This document shows positions 18,850 through 27,442 of a stretch of 64,000 nucleotides of DNA, piece after piece; position 1 is the stretch's first letter; every line of letters starts with the position of its first letter. The notes under the pieces are model-generated. The model did no database searches. It saw nothing but the letters and a program-made list of their open reading frames with translations, and was not told the DNA's origin. Source of the stretch: Salinicoccus carnicancri Crm (GTDB taxonomy: Bacteria > Bacillota > Bacilli > Staphylococcales > Salinicoccaceae); assembly GCF_000330705.1 (NCBI RefSeq), contig NZ_ANAM01000006.1, forward strand, positions 248,001-312,000, given 5' to 3'. The translations under genes and the position numbers were made by a program.

Positions 18850-19725
18850 ATGAAGATCAGAGAGCAGTATATTGAAAATGAGGGCAGACGCATACGGGTC
18901 AAGGTTTTCATGCCCCGTCACCCCATCTGTGCCATCCAGGTCATGCACGGCATGGCGGAACATATGGAGAGATACGATGAGATGAACAGCTGGCTTGCCA
19001 TGAATGACTGCATGGTCATCATGCATGACCACCGGGGACACGGCAGAGATGCAGAGAACCCGGGGCATTTTGATGATTTTGGACAGCTGCTCAGTGACGC
19101 GGCAGCAGTCTCCGGAATCATTCCCGGGACACTAAAAAAATTCATTCTCGGTCATTCCATGGGGTCCATTGCAGCCCGCAGGCTCCTGGAGCATTCCCTC
19201 TATGACGGAGGTATCATTGTGGGGACCGGCAACAAGGACAATTTCCTGGACAGTGCAGCAGTGCCCGGGCTGGCCGCCCTCGCCGGTGTCAGGGGAAGAC
19301 AAAAATCGCGCGCAGTAAATACGCTTGCCTTCATCGGCTATGATGAGACATTCAGAGGTGTTCAAAAGAACAGGTGGCTCTGCAGTGATCCGAGAGTTGT
19401 AGGCATGTACAATGAAGATCCACTTTGCGGTTTCCTGATGTCGAATGGTGCGCTGTATGAAATTGTCAAAAATATCCGGGAGTCCGGGAAACAAAAGAAT
19501 CTGAAGGCGCTTGCCCCTGATGTGCCCATACTTCTGATCGGCGGGAAAGATGATCCTTTTTCGAACTTCGGCAGGGATATACGGGTGCTCGCCCGGACAC
19601 TGATCCGGTTTACAGATTCTGTGACAGTACAGCTCTATGATGACAGCAGGCATGAAGTCCTGTTCGAAAAGAACCGTGAACAGGTGTATAACAGATTATT
19701 CGAGTGGGTGATGAGGAATGTCTAA
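18850..19725 (+). CDS. Alpha/beta hydrolase, lysophospholipase/monoacylglycerol lipase type
   Basis: This 291-residue serine hydrolase of the PldB-like (hydrolase_4) group has the oxyanion region QVMHGMAEHMERYD, the nucleophile elbow GHSMGS (Ser near 103), an acid in GGKDDPFSNFG (near 237) and His in DDSRHEVLFEKN (near 268). There is no signal peptide, so it is probably cytosolic. The substrate (lysophospholipid or monoacylglycerol) is a family guess. It overlaps miaA by 8 bases, and the same gene precedes miaA in staphylococci. Confidence 0.85.
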   Translation: MKIREQYIENEGRRIRVKVFMPRHPICAIQVMHGMAEHMERYDEMNSWLAMNDCMVIMHDHRGHGRDAENPGHFDDFGQLLSDAAAVSGIIPGTLKKFILGHSMGSIAARRLLEHSLYDGGIIVGTGNKDNFLDSAAVPGLAALAGVRGRQKSRAVNTLAFIGYDETFRGVQKNRWLCSDPRVVGMYNEDPLCGFLMSNGALYEIVKNIRESGKQKNLKALAPDVPILLIGGKDDPFSNFGRDIRVLARTLIRFTDSVTVQLYDDSRHEVLFEKNREQVYNRLFEWVMRNV

Positions 19726-20662
19726 ACTGAAGAAAGTTCTGATTCTGATAGGTCCGACAGCCATAGGCAAGACGGCGCTCAGTATTGAAATCGCCAAAAG
19801 GTTCAACCTTGAAGTCATCAGTGGTGACTCCATTCAGGTATACCGGGGGATGGATATCGGTACAGGCAAAATCAGAGAAGAGGAAAAGGCAGGTATCCGA
19901 CATCATATGATCGATGTCATAGAACCGGAGTCCTCCTTTTCCGTCCAGGAGTTCCAAAAGCATGTGACTGAAATTATTGACGAGATACATGAGGACGACC
20001 GCATACCATTTATTGTCGGCGGCACGGGTCATTATATCCGTGCTCTGATTCATGGTTACGAATTTGATGAAGAGGATGACAAAGAGAAACGAGAATTGAC
20101 GGAAACGCTCGAACAGCTGGGTTCGAGTGTTCTGCACGACCGCCTGAAGAAAATCGATCCGAAGATTGCCGCGGAAATCCATCCGAACAACCGCAAGCGG
20201 GTCATCCGCATGCTGGTGAAATTTGAACTGAGTGACAGGATAAGCAATCGAATCGGTCCCGGCTACACAGATGACATGAAATATGATACATTTATAGTAG
20301 GATTGACACGTGAACGGAAACATATACATGCGAATATCGAATCGCGGGTGGATCAGATGTTCGAACGCGGCCTTCCGGAAGAGGCGCGCCATCTGTTTGA
20401 AAACCGCTCCCCGTCAAAAACAGCCTCTGCTGCCATCGGATACAAGGAATTCCTGCCATATTTCGAGGGCGCTGCCGATCTGGAAAGTGTCAAAGAAATG
20501 ATCAGGCAGCACACGAGGCAGTATGCCAAGCGTCAACTGACATTTTTCAGGAACCAGCTTCCGGTGAAATGGTATGATCTGGACAAAGTACAGAAGGATA
20601 TAATCATGGAAGATATATATCAATTTCTGCATGCAAAGGAGAGAGAGAATCATGGCAAATGA
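19718..20662 (+). CDS. miaA: tRNA dimethylallyltransferase MiaA
   Basis: MiaA transfers the dimethylallyl group from DMAPP to A37 of tRNAs reading UNN codons. The 314-residue protein has the P-loop GPTAIGKT, the substrate motif SGDSIQVYRGMDIGTGK, GGTGHYIRAL and a C-terminal RQYAKRQLTFFRNQ segment. It overlaps the upstream hydrolase by 8 bases and hfq by 11 bases, so translation of the three is coupled. Confidence 0.97.
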   Translation: MSKLKKVLILIGPTAIGKTALSIEIAKRFNLEVISGDSIQVYRGMDIGTGKIREEEKAGIRHHMIDVIEPESSFSVQEFQKHVTEIIDEIHEDDRIPFIVGGTGHYIRALIHGYEFDEEDDKEKRELTETLEQLGSSVLHDRLKKIDPKIAAEIHPNNRKRVIRMLVKFELSDRISNRIGPGYTDDMKYDTFIVGLTRERKHIHANIESRVDQMFERGLPEEARHLFENRSPSKTASAAIGYKEFLPYFEGAADLESVKEMIRQHTRQYAKRQLTFFRNQLPVKWYDLDKVQKDIIMEDIYQFLHAKERENHGK

Positions 20663-20846
20663 TAATTTGCAGGATAAGTTTCTCAAAGACTTCAAAGAAT
20701 CTGGAGTGGAAGTGACCGTGTTTCTGGTAAATGGTTTCCAGTTGAGGGGATCAGTCATCGATTTCGACAAGTTTGTGATACAGCTTCATTCCGGCGGCAA
20801 GGATCATCTGATCTACAAACATGCAATAAGCACATTTCTCAAGTAA
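20652..20846 (+). CDS. hfq: RNA chaperone Hfq
   Basis: Hfq is a 64-residue hexameric Sm-like protein that binds small RNAs and A-rich mRNA tails. It keeps Sm1 (NGFQLRGSVIDFDKFVI) and the Sm2 core YKHAIST, and lacks the long C-terminal tail of enterobacterial Hfq. AAGGAGAGAGA precedes the ATG at 20652, inside the end of miaA, the classic miaA-hfq arrangement. A terminator follows. Confidence 0.97.
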   Translation: MANDNLQDKFLKDFKESGVEVTVFLVNGFQLRGSVIDFDKFVIQLHSGGKDHLIYKHAISTFLK

Positions 20847-20851
20847 TGGAG

Positions 20852-20887
20852 AAGCATCCTGTTCCAGAGATGGAAAGGATGCTTTTT
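20852..20887 (+). terminator. Rho-independent terminator after hfq
   Basis: The 9-bp stem AAGCATCCT/AGGATGCTT with a 15-base loop is followed by a short T-run. It separates hfq from the convergent gpx gene. Confidence 0.85.
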
Positions 20888-20894
20888 AAGTGGC

Positions 20895-21386
20895 TCAGCC
20901 GAGACCGCGCAACAGGTTCTTGATATCATCTTCGAAGGAGAACGGCGCCCGCTGCGGTGCATATCTGAAGGCAATTTCCCCTTCCCGTGAAACCAGGAAT
21001 TTTGTGAAATTCCATTTGATGCGGTTGATGAGCAGGCCGCTTTTGCCTTCGGTCAGGTATTTGTACAACGGATGTAGGGATTTGCCGACGACATCAGTCT
21101 TTTCCATTACCCTGAACGTTACGCCGTACTCATTATTATAATGTGCCTTTGCCTCACTTGAGCCGAGCGGTTCCTGATTCATGAAGTTATCCGAAGGGAA
21201 GGCCAGGATGACGAGCCCCTCGTCCTTATACCTCTGATGAAGTGTTTCAAGATCTGCAAGCTGATTTTTGAATCCGCACTCACTTGCGGTGTTGACAATC
21301 AGGACCACTTTGCCTTTAAAATCGGACATGCTTACGGTATTGCCTGCTTCGTCCTTTGCTTCCAGATCGTAAAAATTAGTTTTCAT
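20895..21386 (-). CDS. Glutathione peroxidase-family thiol peroxidase with altered active site
   Basis: This 163-residue GPx-fold protein has the peroxidatic Cys37 in NTASECGF and the WNF motif (Trp125-Asn126) in IKWNFTKFLV. The usual FPCNQFGGQEP loop reads FPSDNFMNQEP, replacing the loop Cys by Ser65 and the catalytic Gln by Asn67. Cys37 is the only cysteine in the protein, so a two-Cys thioredoxin-type resolving step is not possible within one chain. The start ATG at 21386 follows AAAGGGG. The gene sits between hfq and hflX as in staphylococci, but on the opposite strand. Confidence 0.9.
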   Translation of the reverse strand: MKTNFYDLEAKDEAGNTVSMSDFKGKVVLIVNTASECGFKNQLADLETLHQRYKDEGLVILAFPSDNFMNQEPLGSSEAKAHYNNEYGVTFRVMEKTDVVGKSLHPLYKYLTEGKSGLLINRIKWNFTKFLVSREGEIAFRYAPQRAPFSFEDDIKNLLRGLG

Positions 21387-21519
21387 GCCGTACGCCCCTT
21401 TCTGATCATGGGCATAAATATAGTAATACTTTACACATCCAGGCAGCTGGTTAAACATGATTTTTTTAAATGTCACAATCAGGGTAATTGATATATAGAC
21501 AGAAAATGGAGGTGCTGTT

Positions 21520-22755
21520 ATGACAGAAGCATTCAAAGGAATCATCATAGCGGTTAACACACCCGGGAGGAAGGACATAGACTCCGAAGTGGATGAGCTG
21601 GTCAGTCTTGCAGAGTCGATCGGTATTCAAATTACAGGTACCCATGTCCAGAACAGGGCAGCAATGGATCCAAGGTCATATGCGGGGAGTGGTTTTTTAG
21701 ATGAGGTTTCTTCGCAGTATAAGGACGGCTCGCTTGACTATGTCATAGTAAACGATGAGATTACGGCGAGTCAGAACCGGTCGATCGAAGATGTCATGGA
21801 CACAAGGATCATTGACCGGACTCAGGTGATATTGGATATATTCAGCCTGAGGGCACACTCGAAAGCCGGGCAGCTTCAGGTTGAACTTGCCCAGCTGCAG
21901 TACCTTGTCCCACGCCTGAGAGGCCAGGGCATCAATCTTTCACGGCTCGGGGCCGGCATCGGTACGAGAGGGCCGGGGGAGACGAAACTTGAAACGGACA
22001 GGCGGCATATCAACCACCGTATCAAGGAGATCAGGAAGCAGCTGAAAGTTATCGAATCCCACCGCGAACGCTACAGGGAGAAGCGCAACCGGACTCAGGT
22101 GGTCAAAATTTCCCTGATCGGCTATACGAATGCGGGAAAATCCTCTCTGTTCAATACCATGGCACAAAGCGATACGCTGGAGGAGGATGCACTGTTTGCG
22201 ACACTGGATCCGAAAACACGCAGGCTGATACTGCCGTCCGGATTCGAGTGTGTGATTTCAGATACGGTCGGTTTTATACAGAACCTGCCGACGACACTGG
22301 TCGAAAGTTTCAAGTCGACCCTTGAGGAGGCGGCGGACAGTGACTTTCTGATCCACGTAATCGACAACACTGCTGAAGACCTCGGGACACATTATGATAC
22401 TGTGAAGTCGCTTGTCAGGCAGCTGGAAATGGAGAACATTCCGTCAGTTGTGTTCTTTAACAAGACGGATATAGATGCTGGAAGATACTATATCCCTTCC
22501 GAGACTCATGAATATATCCATAAGGATATGGATTCCGGTTATATCAACGCCCTGCTCGAAGCATTCATGAAAAAGCATATGGAACCGTACCAAACGGCCA
22601 TACCGCTAGCCGAAACGCAGAAATTATATGACCTCAAGCGGCATACCATAGTGGAAGAGGAAATCCTTCAAGAAGAGGATGAGCAGTATTGCATAAAAGG
22701 TCATGAGCCGGAAGGTTCATGGAGTAAAAGAATTGTGGAAAGAAACGGGGAATAG
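21520..22755 (+). CDS. hflX: GTPase HflX
   Basis: HflX is a ribosome-binding GTPase that splits or rescues stalled 70S ribosomes under stress. The 411-residue protein has an N-terminal HflX domain with a GIGTRGPGETKLETDRR loop (near residue 148), a coiled-coil linker, then G1 GYTNAGKSSLFN, G3 DTVGFIQ and G4 FNKTD. TGGAGGTG precedes the ATG. Confidence 0.96.
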   Translation: MTEAFKGIIIAVNTPGRKDIDSEVDELVSLAESIGIQITGTHVQNRAAMDPRSYAGSGFLDEVSSQYKDGSLDYVIVNDEITASQNRSIEDVMDTRIIDRTQVILDIFSLRAHSKAGQLQVELAQLQYLVPRLRGQGINLSRLGAGIGTRGPGETKLETDRRHINHRIKEIRKQLKVIESHRERYREKRNRTQVVKISLIGYTNAGKSSLFNTMAQSDTLEEDALFATLDPKTRRLILPSGFECVISDTVGFIQNLPTTLVESFKSTLEEAADSDFLIHVIDNTAEDLGTHYDTVKSLVRQLEMENIPSVVFFNKTDIDAGRYYIPSETHEYIHKDMDSGYINALLEAFMKKHMEPYQTAIPLAETQKLYDLKRHTIVEEEILQEEDEQYCIKGHEPEGSWSKRIVERNGE

Positions 22756-22759
22756 CGGC

Positions 22760-24016
22760 GTGCAGAATACAAAAATTCAGATAGGGGCCTTGATAGACGG
22801 GGCAATGGATGACATAGCACCGATCATGGCGGAAAATAAAAGGACAGCCAGATTCAATTTCAACAAAGTGATGAAGGCTTTCCACGAAACCGGCGTGTCG
22901 GAGAGTGACTTCGCCGGGACGACCGGCTACGGCTATGATGATACAGGCCGGGATAAGCTCGAGGAAATATACAGACAGGTGTTCAGGAGCGAGGATGCGC
23001 TTGTGCGCAGCCAGATCATCTCGGGCACCCATGCGATCAGCCTCGCACTGCTCGCACTCCTGGAAACAGGGGATGAACTCATCTACATCAGCGGTGAACC
23101 GTATGACACTCTCGGGAAAGTGATTGGAACAGGGGCGGAGGACATCGGCAGTCTCATGGAGAAAGGTGTGCACTACCGGGCAATCGACCTGGTGGATGAC
23201 AGTTTCGATGAGGAAAAAATCATGGAATCAATTTCAGCCAGGACGAAGATGATCGCCATCCAGCGGTCGCGCGGTTACAGTATGAGGAAATCGCTGACTA
23301 TCAGTGAAATCGAAGCGATGATTACAAAAATAAAGGAAAGCTATCCTGAGGTCATAATATTTGTTGACAACTGCTACGGTGAATTTGTGGAAAGACGGGA
23401 GCCTGTTGAAGCCGGTGCAGATATCATCGCAGGCAGTCTGATCAAAAACCCGGGCGGCGGCATCGCGAAAATGGGCGGCTATATCGCAGGACGGAAAGAT
23501 CTTATTGAACGCATCAGCTACAGGCTCACGGTGCCGGGCATCGGCAAGGAAATGGGAGCGAGCCTTACTGTGCTCACGGATATGTACCAGGGATTCTTCC
23601 TCGCACCGCATACTGTCATCGAAAGTTTGAATGGTGCAGTGCTGACCAGCCGTCTGTTCCAAAAGGTCGGGTTGAAAACCGATCCGGCACCGGATGCGGA
23701 CAGGACCGACCTGATACAGAGCGTATCTTTCAATACGGAAGGGGAAATGATTACCTTTACCCAGATGATCCAGAAGGCATCCCCGGTGAATTCGCAGTTC
23801 CTGCCCGTGCCGAGCGATATACCGGGGTATGACAACCCCGTCATCATGGCAGCAGGTACTTTCGTGCAGGGGGCTTCGCTCGAACTCAGTGCAGACGGGC
23901 CGCTCCGTGCGCCGTATACAGTCTTTGTGCAGGGCGGGCTTGTATTCGAACATGTTGTCTATGCACTGGAAGAAGCACTCAGAGAGATGAAAGAGAAAGA
24001 AATGATCAGCTTTTAA
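22760..24016 (+). CDS. PLP-dependent aminotransferase-fold protein, YnbB / aluminium-resistance family
   Basis: This 418-residue protein of the methionine gamma-lyase-like (Alum_res) family is a fold-type I PLP enzyme. The likely Schiff-base lysine lies in SLIKNPGGGIAKMGGY, with an upstream cofactor Asp in VDNCYGEF and substrate loop SGTHAISLAL. Function is unproven in the family. The annotated start is uncertain: I favour the GTG at 22760 after ACGGGG; an ATG at 22703 would overlap hflX by 53 bases. The hflX-ynbB order is conserved in staphylococci and bacilli. Confidence 0.88.
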   Translation: MQNTKIQIGALIDGAMDDIAPIMAENKRTARFNFNKVMKAFHETGVSESDFAGTTGYGYDDTGRDKLEEIYRQVFRSEDALVRSQIISGTHAISLALLALLETGDELIYISGEPYDTLGKVIGTGAEDIGSLMEKGVHYRAIDLVDDSFDEEKIMESISARTKMIAIQRSRGYSMRKSLTISEIEAMITKIKESYPEVIIFVDNCYGEFVERREPVEAGADIIAGSLIKNPGGGIAKMGGYIAGRKDLIERISYRLTVPGIGKEMGASLTVLTDMYQGFFLAPHTVIESLNGAVLTSRLFQKVGLKTDPAPDADRTDLIQSVSFNTEGEMITFTQMIQKASPVNSQFLPVPSDIPGYDNPVIMAAGTFVQGASLELSADGPLRAPYTVFVQGGLVFEHVVYALEEALREMKEKEMISF

Positions 24017-24114
24017 CCTGGTTTTTCAGTATGAATTAATTTTCTCAATATTTATATTTGACAGAATATTTAAACCCTGATATCATTACATCCAATATAC
24101 AAATTAAATAGCAT

Positions 24115-24225
24115 TCCTTATCAAGAGCAGGGGAGGAAATTGGTCCCGTGATCCTGCGGCAACCTCACTTAATTCCAAGTAGAAAGGTGCCCATTCCAAC
24201 AAGCTTATGCTTGAAAGATGAGGAA
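24115..24225 (+). promoter_or_regulatory. SAM-I (S-box) riboswitch upstream of a flavin monooxygenase
   Basis: S-box signatures appear in order: CTTATCAAGAGCAGGGGAGG, then GGTCCCGTGATCCTGCGGCAAC, then AGGTGCCCATTCCAACAAGC, then TGAAAGATGAGGA closing P1. SAM binding should favour the terminator that follows, lowering expression when methionine/SAM is plentiful. Confidence 0.93.
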
Positions 24226-24243
24226 GAGTGTCTGTGTAAACCT

Positions 24244-24273
24244 ACCTCTTCCTTACGGGAAGAGGTTTTTTAA
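24244..24273 (+). terminator. S-box terminator
   Basis: The stem ACCTCTTCC/GGGAAGAGGT with a TTAC loop is followed by TTTTTT. It lies between the SAM aptamer and the monooxygenase start and is the expression platform. Confidence 0.93.
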
Positions 24274-24320
24274 ATCCTGGTTTTTTGATAGGGAATGCTT
24301 ATGACAAGGAGAAATTATTT

Positions 24321-25703
24321 ATGAAAAAGCAAATTCGTCTCAATGGATTCACTTTGAACTCTGTAGCACCGCATTCACCGGGATTATGGCGCCATCCGGA
24401 AGATCAGGGGCAGCGCCACGGGGATCTTGACTATTGGACGGACATGGCCAGGCTTTTGGAAAAAGGGAAATTTGATGCTGTGTTTCTTGCGGATGTGCTG
24501 GGAATCTATGATGTTTACGGAGACAGTCCCGATGCTGCAATCGAACATGCTGTGCAGGTGCCGCTCCACAATACGCTTCTTCAAATATCTGCCATGGCTG
24601 CAGTGACGGAACACATAGGTTTCGCCCCTACATATTCGGCAACCTATACAGAACCGTATAAGCTTGCACGTGATTTTTCAACACTGGATCATCTGACAAA
24701 AGGGCGTGTGGCGTGGAATATTGTAACATCATACTTGAAGAGTGAAGCGGTGAACCTCGGACTCGCAGACCAGATTGAACATGATAAGAGATACGACCGG
24801 GCAGATGAATACATGGATGTGGTCTATAAACTATGGGAGCATAGCTGGGAAGAGGATGCGGTTGAAGCCAACCGTGAAACCGGTGTCTATACAAATCCGG
24901 ACAAAGTGCACCCGATCAACCATAAAGGAGACTATTTCAGTGTCCCGGGCAGCCATCTGGTGGAGCCTTCCCCGCAGCGGACGCCTGTCCTGTTCCAGGC
25001 GGGGGCATCAGAAAAAGGAAGAGCATTCGCAGCCAAACACGCAGAAGCCCTGTTTACCACACTGGCCAGCGACCTGGATGAATTGAAGGCATTTACAAAA
25101 GAGATCAGAGAACGTGCGGTAGATGCCGGGCGTGAAGCGGATGATATCAAAATATTCCCCGGCATCGTGCCGATTGTGGGGAAGACGGAAGAAGCGGCGC
25201 AGAAGAAATATGAAGAACTCCTGTCATATGTCAGCTACGAAGGGACAGCCGCGATGCTCTCCGGACATACCGGCGTAGACTTCTCCCGGTACGACCCGGA
25301 TCAGTATGTGGAAGATGTGACAACGAATGCGTCGCACGGGTTCCTAAAGAAATATTCCTCAAGCACAACCCGGAAATGGACAGTGCGTGAGGCTGTACTG
25401 CATCACGGGCTCGGCATCGGCGCAACCAAAGTGGTCGGTACGCCCGATCAGATTGCCGATGCGCTTGAAGAAATGGCGAACGAGGGGGATGCAGACGGCT
25501 TCAACATCATTCAGGCTGCCAGTCCGGTGACATTCGAAGACTTCATCGAACATGTGGTTCCGGTACTGCAGAAACGCGGCAGCTACAGGACTGAATACGA
25601 AGCATCCACTTTACGGGAGAACCTCTTCGGCGCTGGCAGGGTACGTACTTCAAATAACCATCCCTCCAAGAAGATCGCCGGGTTATCCGGGGTGAACGTT
25701 TAA
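24321..25703 (+). CDS. LLM-class flavin-dependent monooxygenase (NtaA/SnaA/DszA group), SAM-riboswitch controlled
   Basis: This 460-residue bacterial luciferase-like TIM-barrel enzyme belongs to the nitrilotriacetate/pristinamycin/dibenzothiophene-sulfone monooxygenase branch. It shows HSPGLWRHPEDQG, FLADVLGIYDVY, FAPTYSATYTEPYKLARDF and PVLFQAGASEKGR. It oxidises a substrate using reduced FMN from a separate reductase, not encoded nearby. The S-box suggests a role in releasing sulfur from an organosulfur compound, like Bacillus YxeK/CmoJ enzymes acting on S-succinocysteine derivatives. The ATG at 24321 follows AAGGAGA; an ATG at 24285 lacks a ribosome site. Confidence 0.88.
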   Translation: MKKQIRLNGFTLNSVAPHSPGLWRHPEDQGQRHGDLDYWTDMARLLEKGKFDAVFLADVLGIYDVYGDSPDAAIEHAVQVPLHNTLLQISAMAAVTEHIGFAPTYSATYTEPYKLARDFSTLDHLTKGRVAWNIVTSYLKSEAVNLGLADQIEHDKRYDRADEYMDVVYKLWEHSWEEDAVEANRETGVYTNPDKVHPINHKGDYFSVPGSHLVEPSPQRTPVLFQAGASEKGRAFAAKHAEALFTTLASDLDELKAFTKEIRERAVDAGREADDIKIFPGIVPIVGKTEEAAQKKYEELLSYVSYEGTAAMLSGHTGVDFSRYDPDQYVEDVTTNASHGFLKKYSSSTTRKWTVREAVLHHGLGIGATKVVGTPDQIADALEEMANEGDADGFNIIQAASPVTFEDFIEHVVPVLQKRGSYRTEYEASTLRENLFGAGRVRTSNNHPSKKIAGLSGVNV

Positions 25704-25713
25704 AACCTGTGAT

Positions 25714-25750
25714 AAAATCCTCTGAATAGTGCAGAGGATTTTCTTTTTTC
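25714..25750 (+). terminator. Rho-independent terminator after the monooxygenase
   Basis: The stem AAAATCCTCTG/CAGAGGATTTT is followed by CTTTTTTC. Confidence 0.9.
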
Positions 25751-25759
25751 ATTTTTTTA

Positions 25760-25788
25760 TTGATATTCGATAAAAAATTATCTATAAT
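25760..25788 (+). promoter_or_regulatory. SigA-type promoter for the DUF2975/XRE pair
   Basis: TTGATA and a perfect TATAAT are separated by 17 bases, 30 bases before the start codon of the DUF2975 gene. Confidence 0.8.
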
Positions 25789-25817
25789 CAATTTAAAATG
25801 AAAATGAGGTGAGCAAC

Positions 25818-26300
25818 ATGAAGCGCGGTTCGACTTTATTTTTGAAATTTTCCCTGGTCCTCATCGGGCTCCCTGTCCTGGTCATCTGTGTCGCGCTTGT
25901 GCCTGTCATATACAGGAATGTAAGTGATGGAATAGTGGCTTTTGACGGGGTTATGCTCTGTCTTTTGACAATTATGTATTTGGCGGCAATACCGTTTTAT
26001 ATGGCATTGTTCCAGGCATTCAGATTGTTAAGATATATTGATGGGAACGCGGCTTTTTCCAACCGGTCCGTCGTCGCTCTGAAAAAAATCAAGCTGCATG
26101 CTCTTACGATTACAGGACTTTATGTATTGAATCTGCCCTTTTTCTATGTTTTTGCCGAAATCGATGATGCACCGGGTGTGGTCATCATCGGTATGGCATT
26201 TGTATTCGCTCCGTTTGTAATTGCCGTGTTCGCGGCATTGCTTGAAATGCTGCTCTATGAAGCAATCAGGATGAAATCAGAAAACGATTTGACGGTGTGA
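25818..26300 (+). CDS. DUF2975 family membrane protein
   Basis: This is a 160-residue protein with four predicted membrane helices (about 10-32, 45-68, 95-115, 125-148). DUF2975 proteins have no established function but are often encoded next to a small XRE regulator, as here. The ATG at 25818 follows GAGGTGAG; a GTG at 25809 lies within that ribosome site. Confidence 0.8.
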   Translation: MKRGSTLFLKFSLVLIGLPVLVICVALVPVIYRNVSDGIVAFDGVMLCLLTIMYLAAIPFYMALFQAFRLLRYIDGNAAFSNRSVVALKKIKLHALTITGLYVLNLPFFYVFAEIDDAPGVVIIGMAFVFAPFVIAVFAALLEMLLYEAIRMKSENDLTV

Positions 26301-26311
26301 GGTGTAGAAGG

Positions 26312-26533
26312 ATGGCAATCATCATTAATATTGACGTGATGCTGGCAAAAAGAAAGATGAGCGTGACCGAACTTTCCAATGAAGTGGGAATCACAATGGC
26401 CAACCTGTCTGTACTGAAAAACGGTAAGGCAAAAGCTGTCCGTTTTTCGACTCTTGAAAGTATATGCAGAGCGCTGGAATGCCAGCCGGGTGACATACTG
26501 GAATACAGGCCGGATCAGAACGAAGGCGGCTAG
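26312..26533 (+). CDS. Small XRE-family (YozG-like) transcriptional regulator
   Basis: This 73-residue protein is almost entirely a Cro/CI helix-turn-helix (LAKRKMSVTELSNEVG, ITMANLSVLKNGK, LESICRALECQPGDILEY). It starts 12 bases after the DUF2975 stop codon, in the same transcript. It probably controls this two-gene unit; the small size leaves no sensor domain, so the membrane partner may be the sensor or effector. That role is inference. Confidence 0.85.
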   Translation: MAIIINIDVMLAKRKMSVTELSNEVGITMANLSVLKNGKAKAVRFSTLESICRALECQPGDILEYRPDQNEGG

Positions 26534-26596
26534 ATATGTAAAAAATCAACTTTATGCTATAATCTGGATAAATATGAATGAAGGGGATGAATCATT

Positions 26597-27283
26597 TTGA
26601 GTCGCTATGTAGAAATCGGCTATCCGATCCATGAGGATATGCCTGTGCATCCTGCCCTGCCGAAAGTGGGAATTGTGCCACGGGAACGCAAGGTGCACGG
26701 GGATGACTGGAATGGATCGGTTCTGAACATCTACCTGCATGCCGGAACGCATGTCGATGCACCATGGCATCATATGGATAACGGCAAGGGGATAGATGCC
26801 ATTCCGATTGAAGACTTCATCTATGAAAAACCGCTGATGTTGGATGTTCCGCTTGGAAGGAACGGATTTGTTACGGTTGAGATGCTTAAGGAAAACAGTG
26901 AAGTGGAACAGGCGGACCTTCTGATATTCAATACCGGGCACTGGAAGTACAGGGATTCAGACATTGAAAGATATTCCAGCGATTTTCCGGCAGTGTCGCC
27001 GGAAGCAGCGGAATATATGCGTACACAGCTGCCGCATCTGAAGGCGGTTGCAATCGATACACTCAGCATAGAAAACCTGAATGAAGCCCGCAGCAACGGT
27101 TATTTTGTCCACCATGCATTTTTGGACCATGAAAAATATGAAGAACCGACGATGCTGATATATGAGGATGTAAATCCCGAGCCGCTCATCGGGAAACAAT
27201 TGAAATCGGCCTTTGCTGCTCCTCTCAGAATAGTGGATCATGACGCATCTATAGTGAATGTAATTGTAGAAACGGTAGAATGA
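26597..27283 (+). CDS. Cyclase family metal-dependent hydrolase (KynB-like)
   Basis: This 228-residue member of the arylformamidase/cyclase family has the metal-binding motif HAGTHVDAPWHH (about residues 48-59). Members hydrolyse N-formylkynurenine or isatin-like amides; no tryptophan-degradation genes are near, so substrate is open. The TTG start at 26597 is preceded by AAGGGG; an extended -10 (TGCTATAAT, 26555-26563) probably marks its promoter. Confidence 0.82.
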   Translation: MSRYVEIGYPIHEDMPVHPALPKVGIVPRERKVHGDDWNGSVLNIYLHAGTHVDAPWHHMDNGKGIDAIPIEDFIYEKPLMLDVPLGRNGFVTVEMLKENSEVEQADLLIFNTGHWKYRDSDIERYSSDFPAVSPEAAEYMRTQLPHLKAVAIDTLSIENLNEARSNGYFVHHAFLDHEKYEEPTMLIYEDVNPEPLIGKQLKSAFAAPLRIVDHDASIVNVIVETVE

Positions 27284-27329
27284 AAAACTGCGTGAAACCG
27301 GATTTAGGTCTGGCTTCACGCAGTTTTTC
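27284..27329 (+). terminator. Rho-independent terminator after the cyclase gene
   Basis: The 14-bp stem AAAAACTGCGTGAA/TTCACGCAGTTTTT with an 18-base loop starts right at the stop codon. Confidence 0.88.
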
Positions 27330-27442
27330 ATGGCTGTCCCTGTATAATTCAAATAGTGAATAAATATTGTGTACTATTACATCATGAGATGTGTCATAAT
27401 GATAGGTGAAAATGCGAGTTATGACAAAGGAGGGGAAACAGG

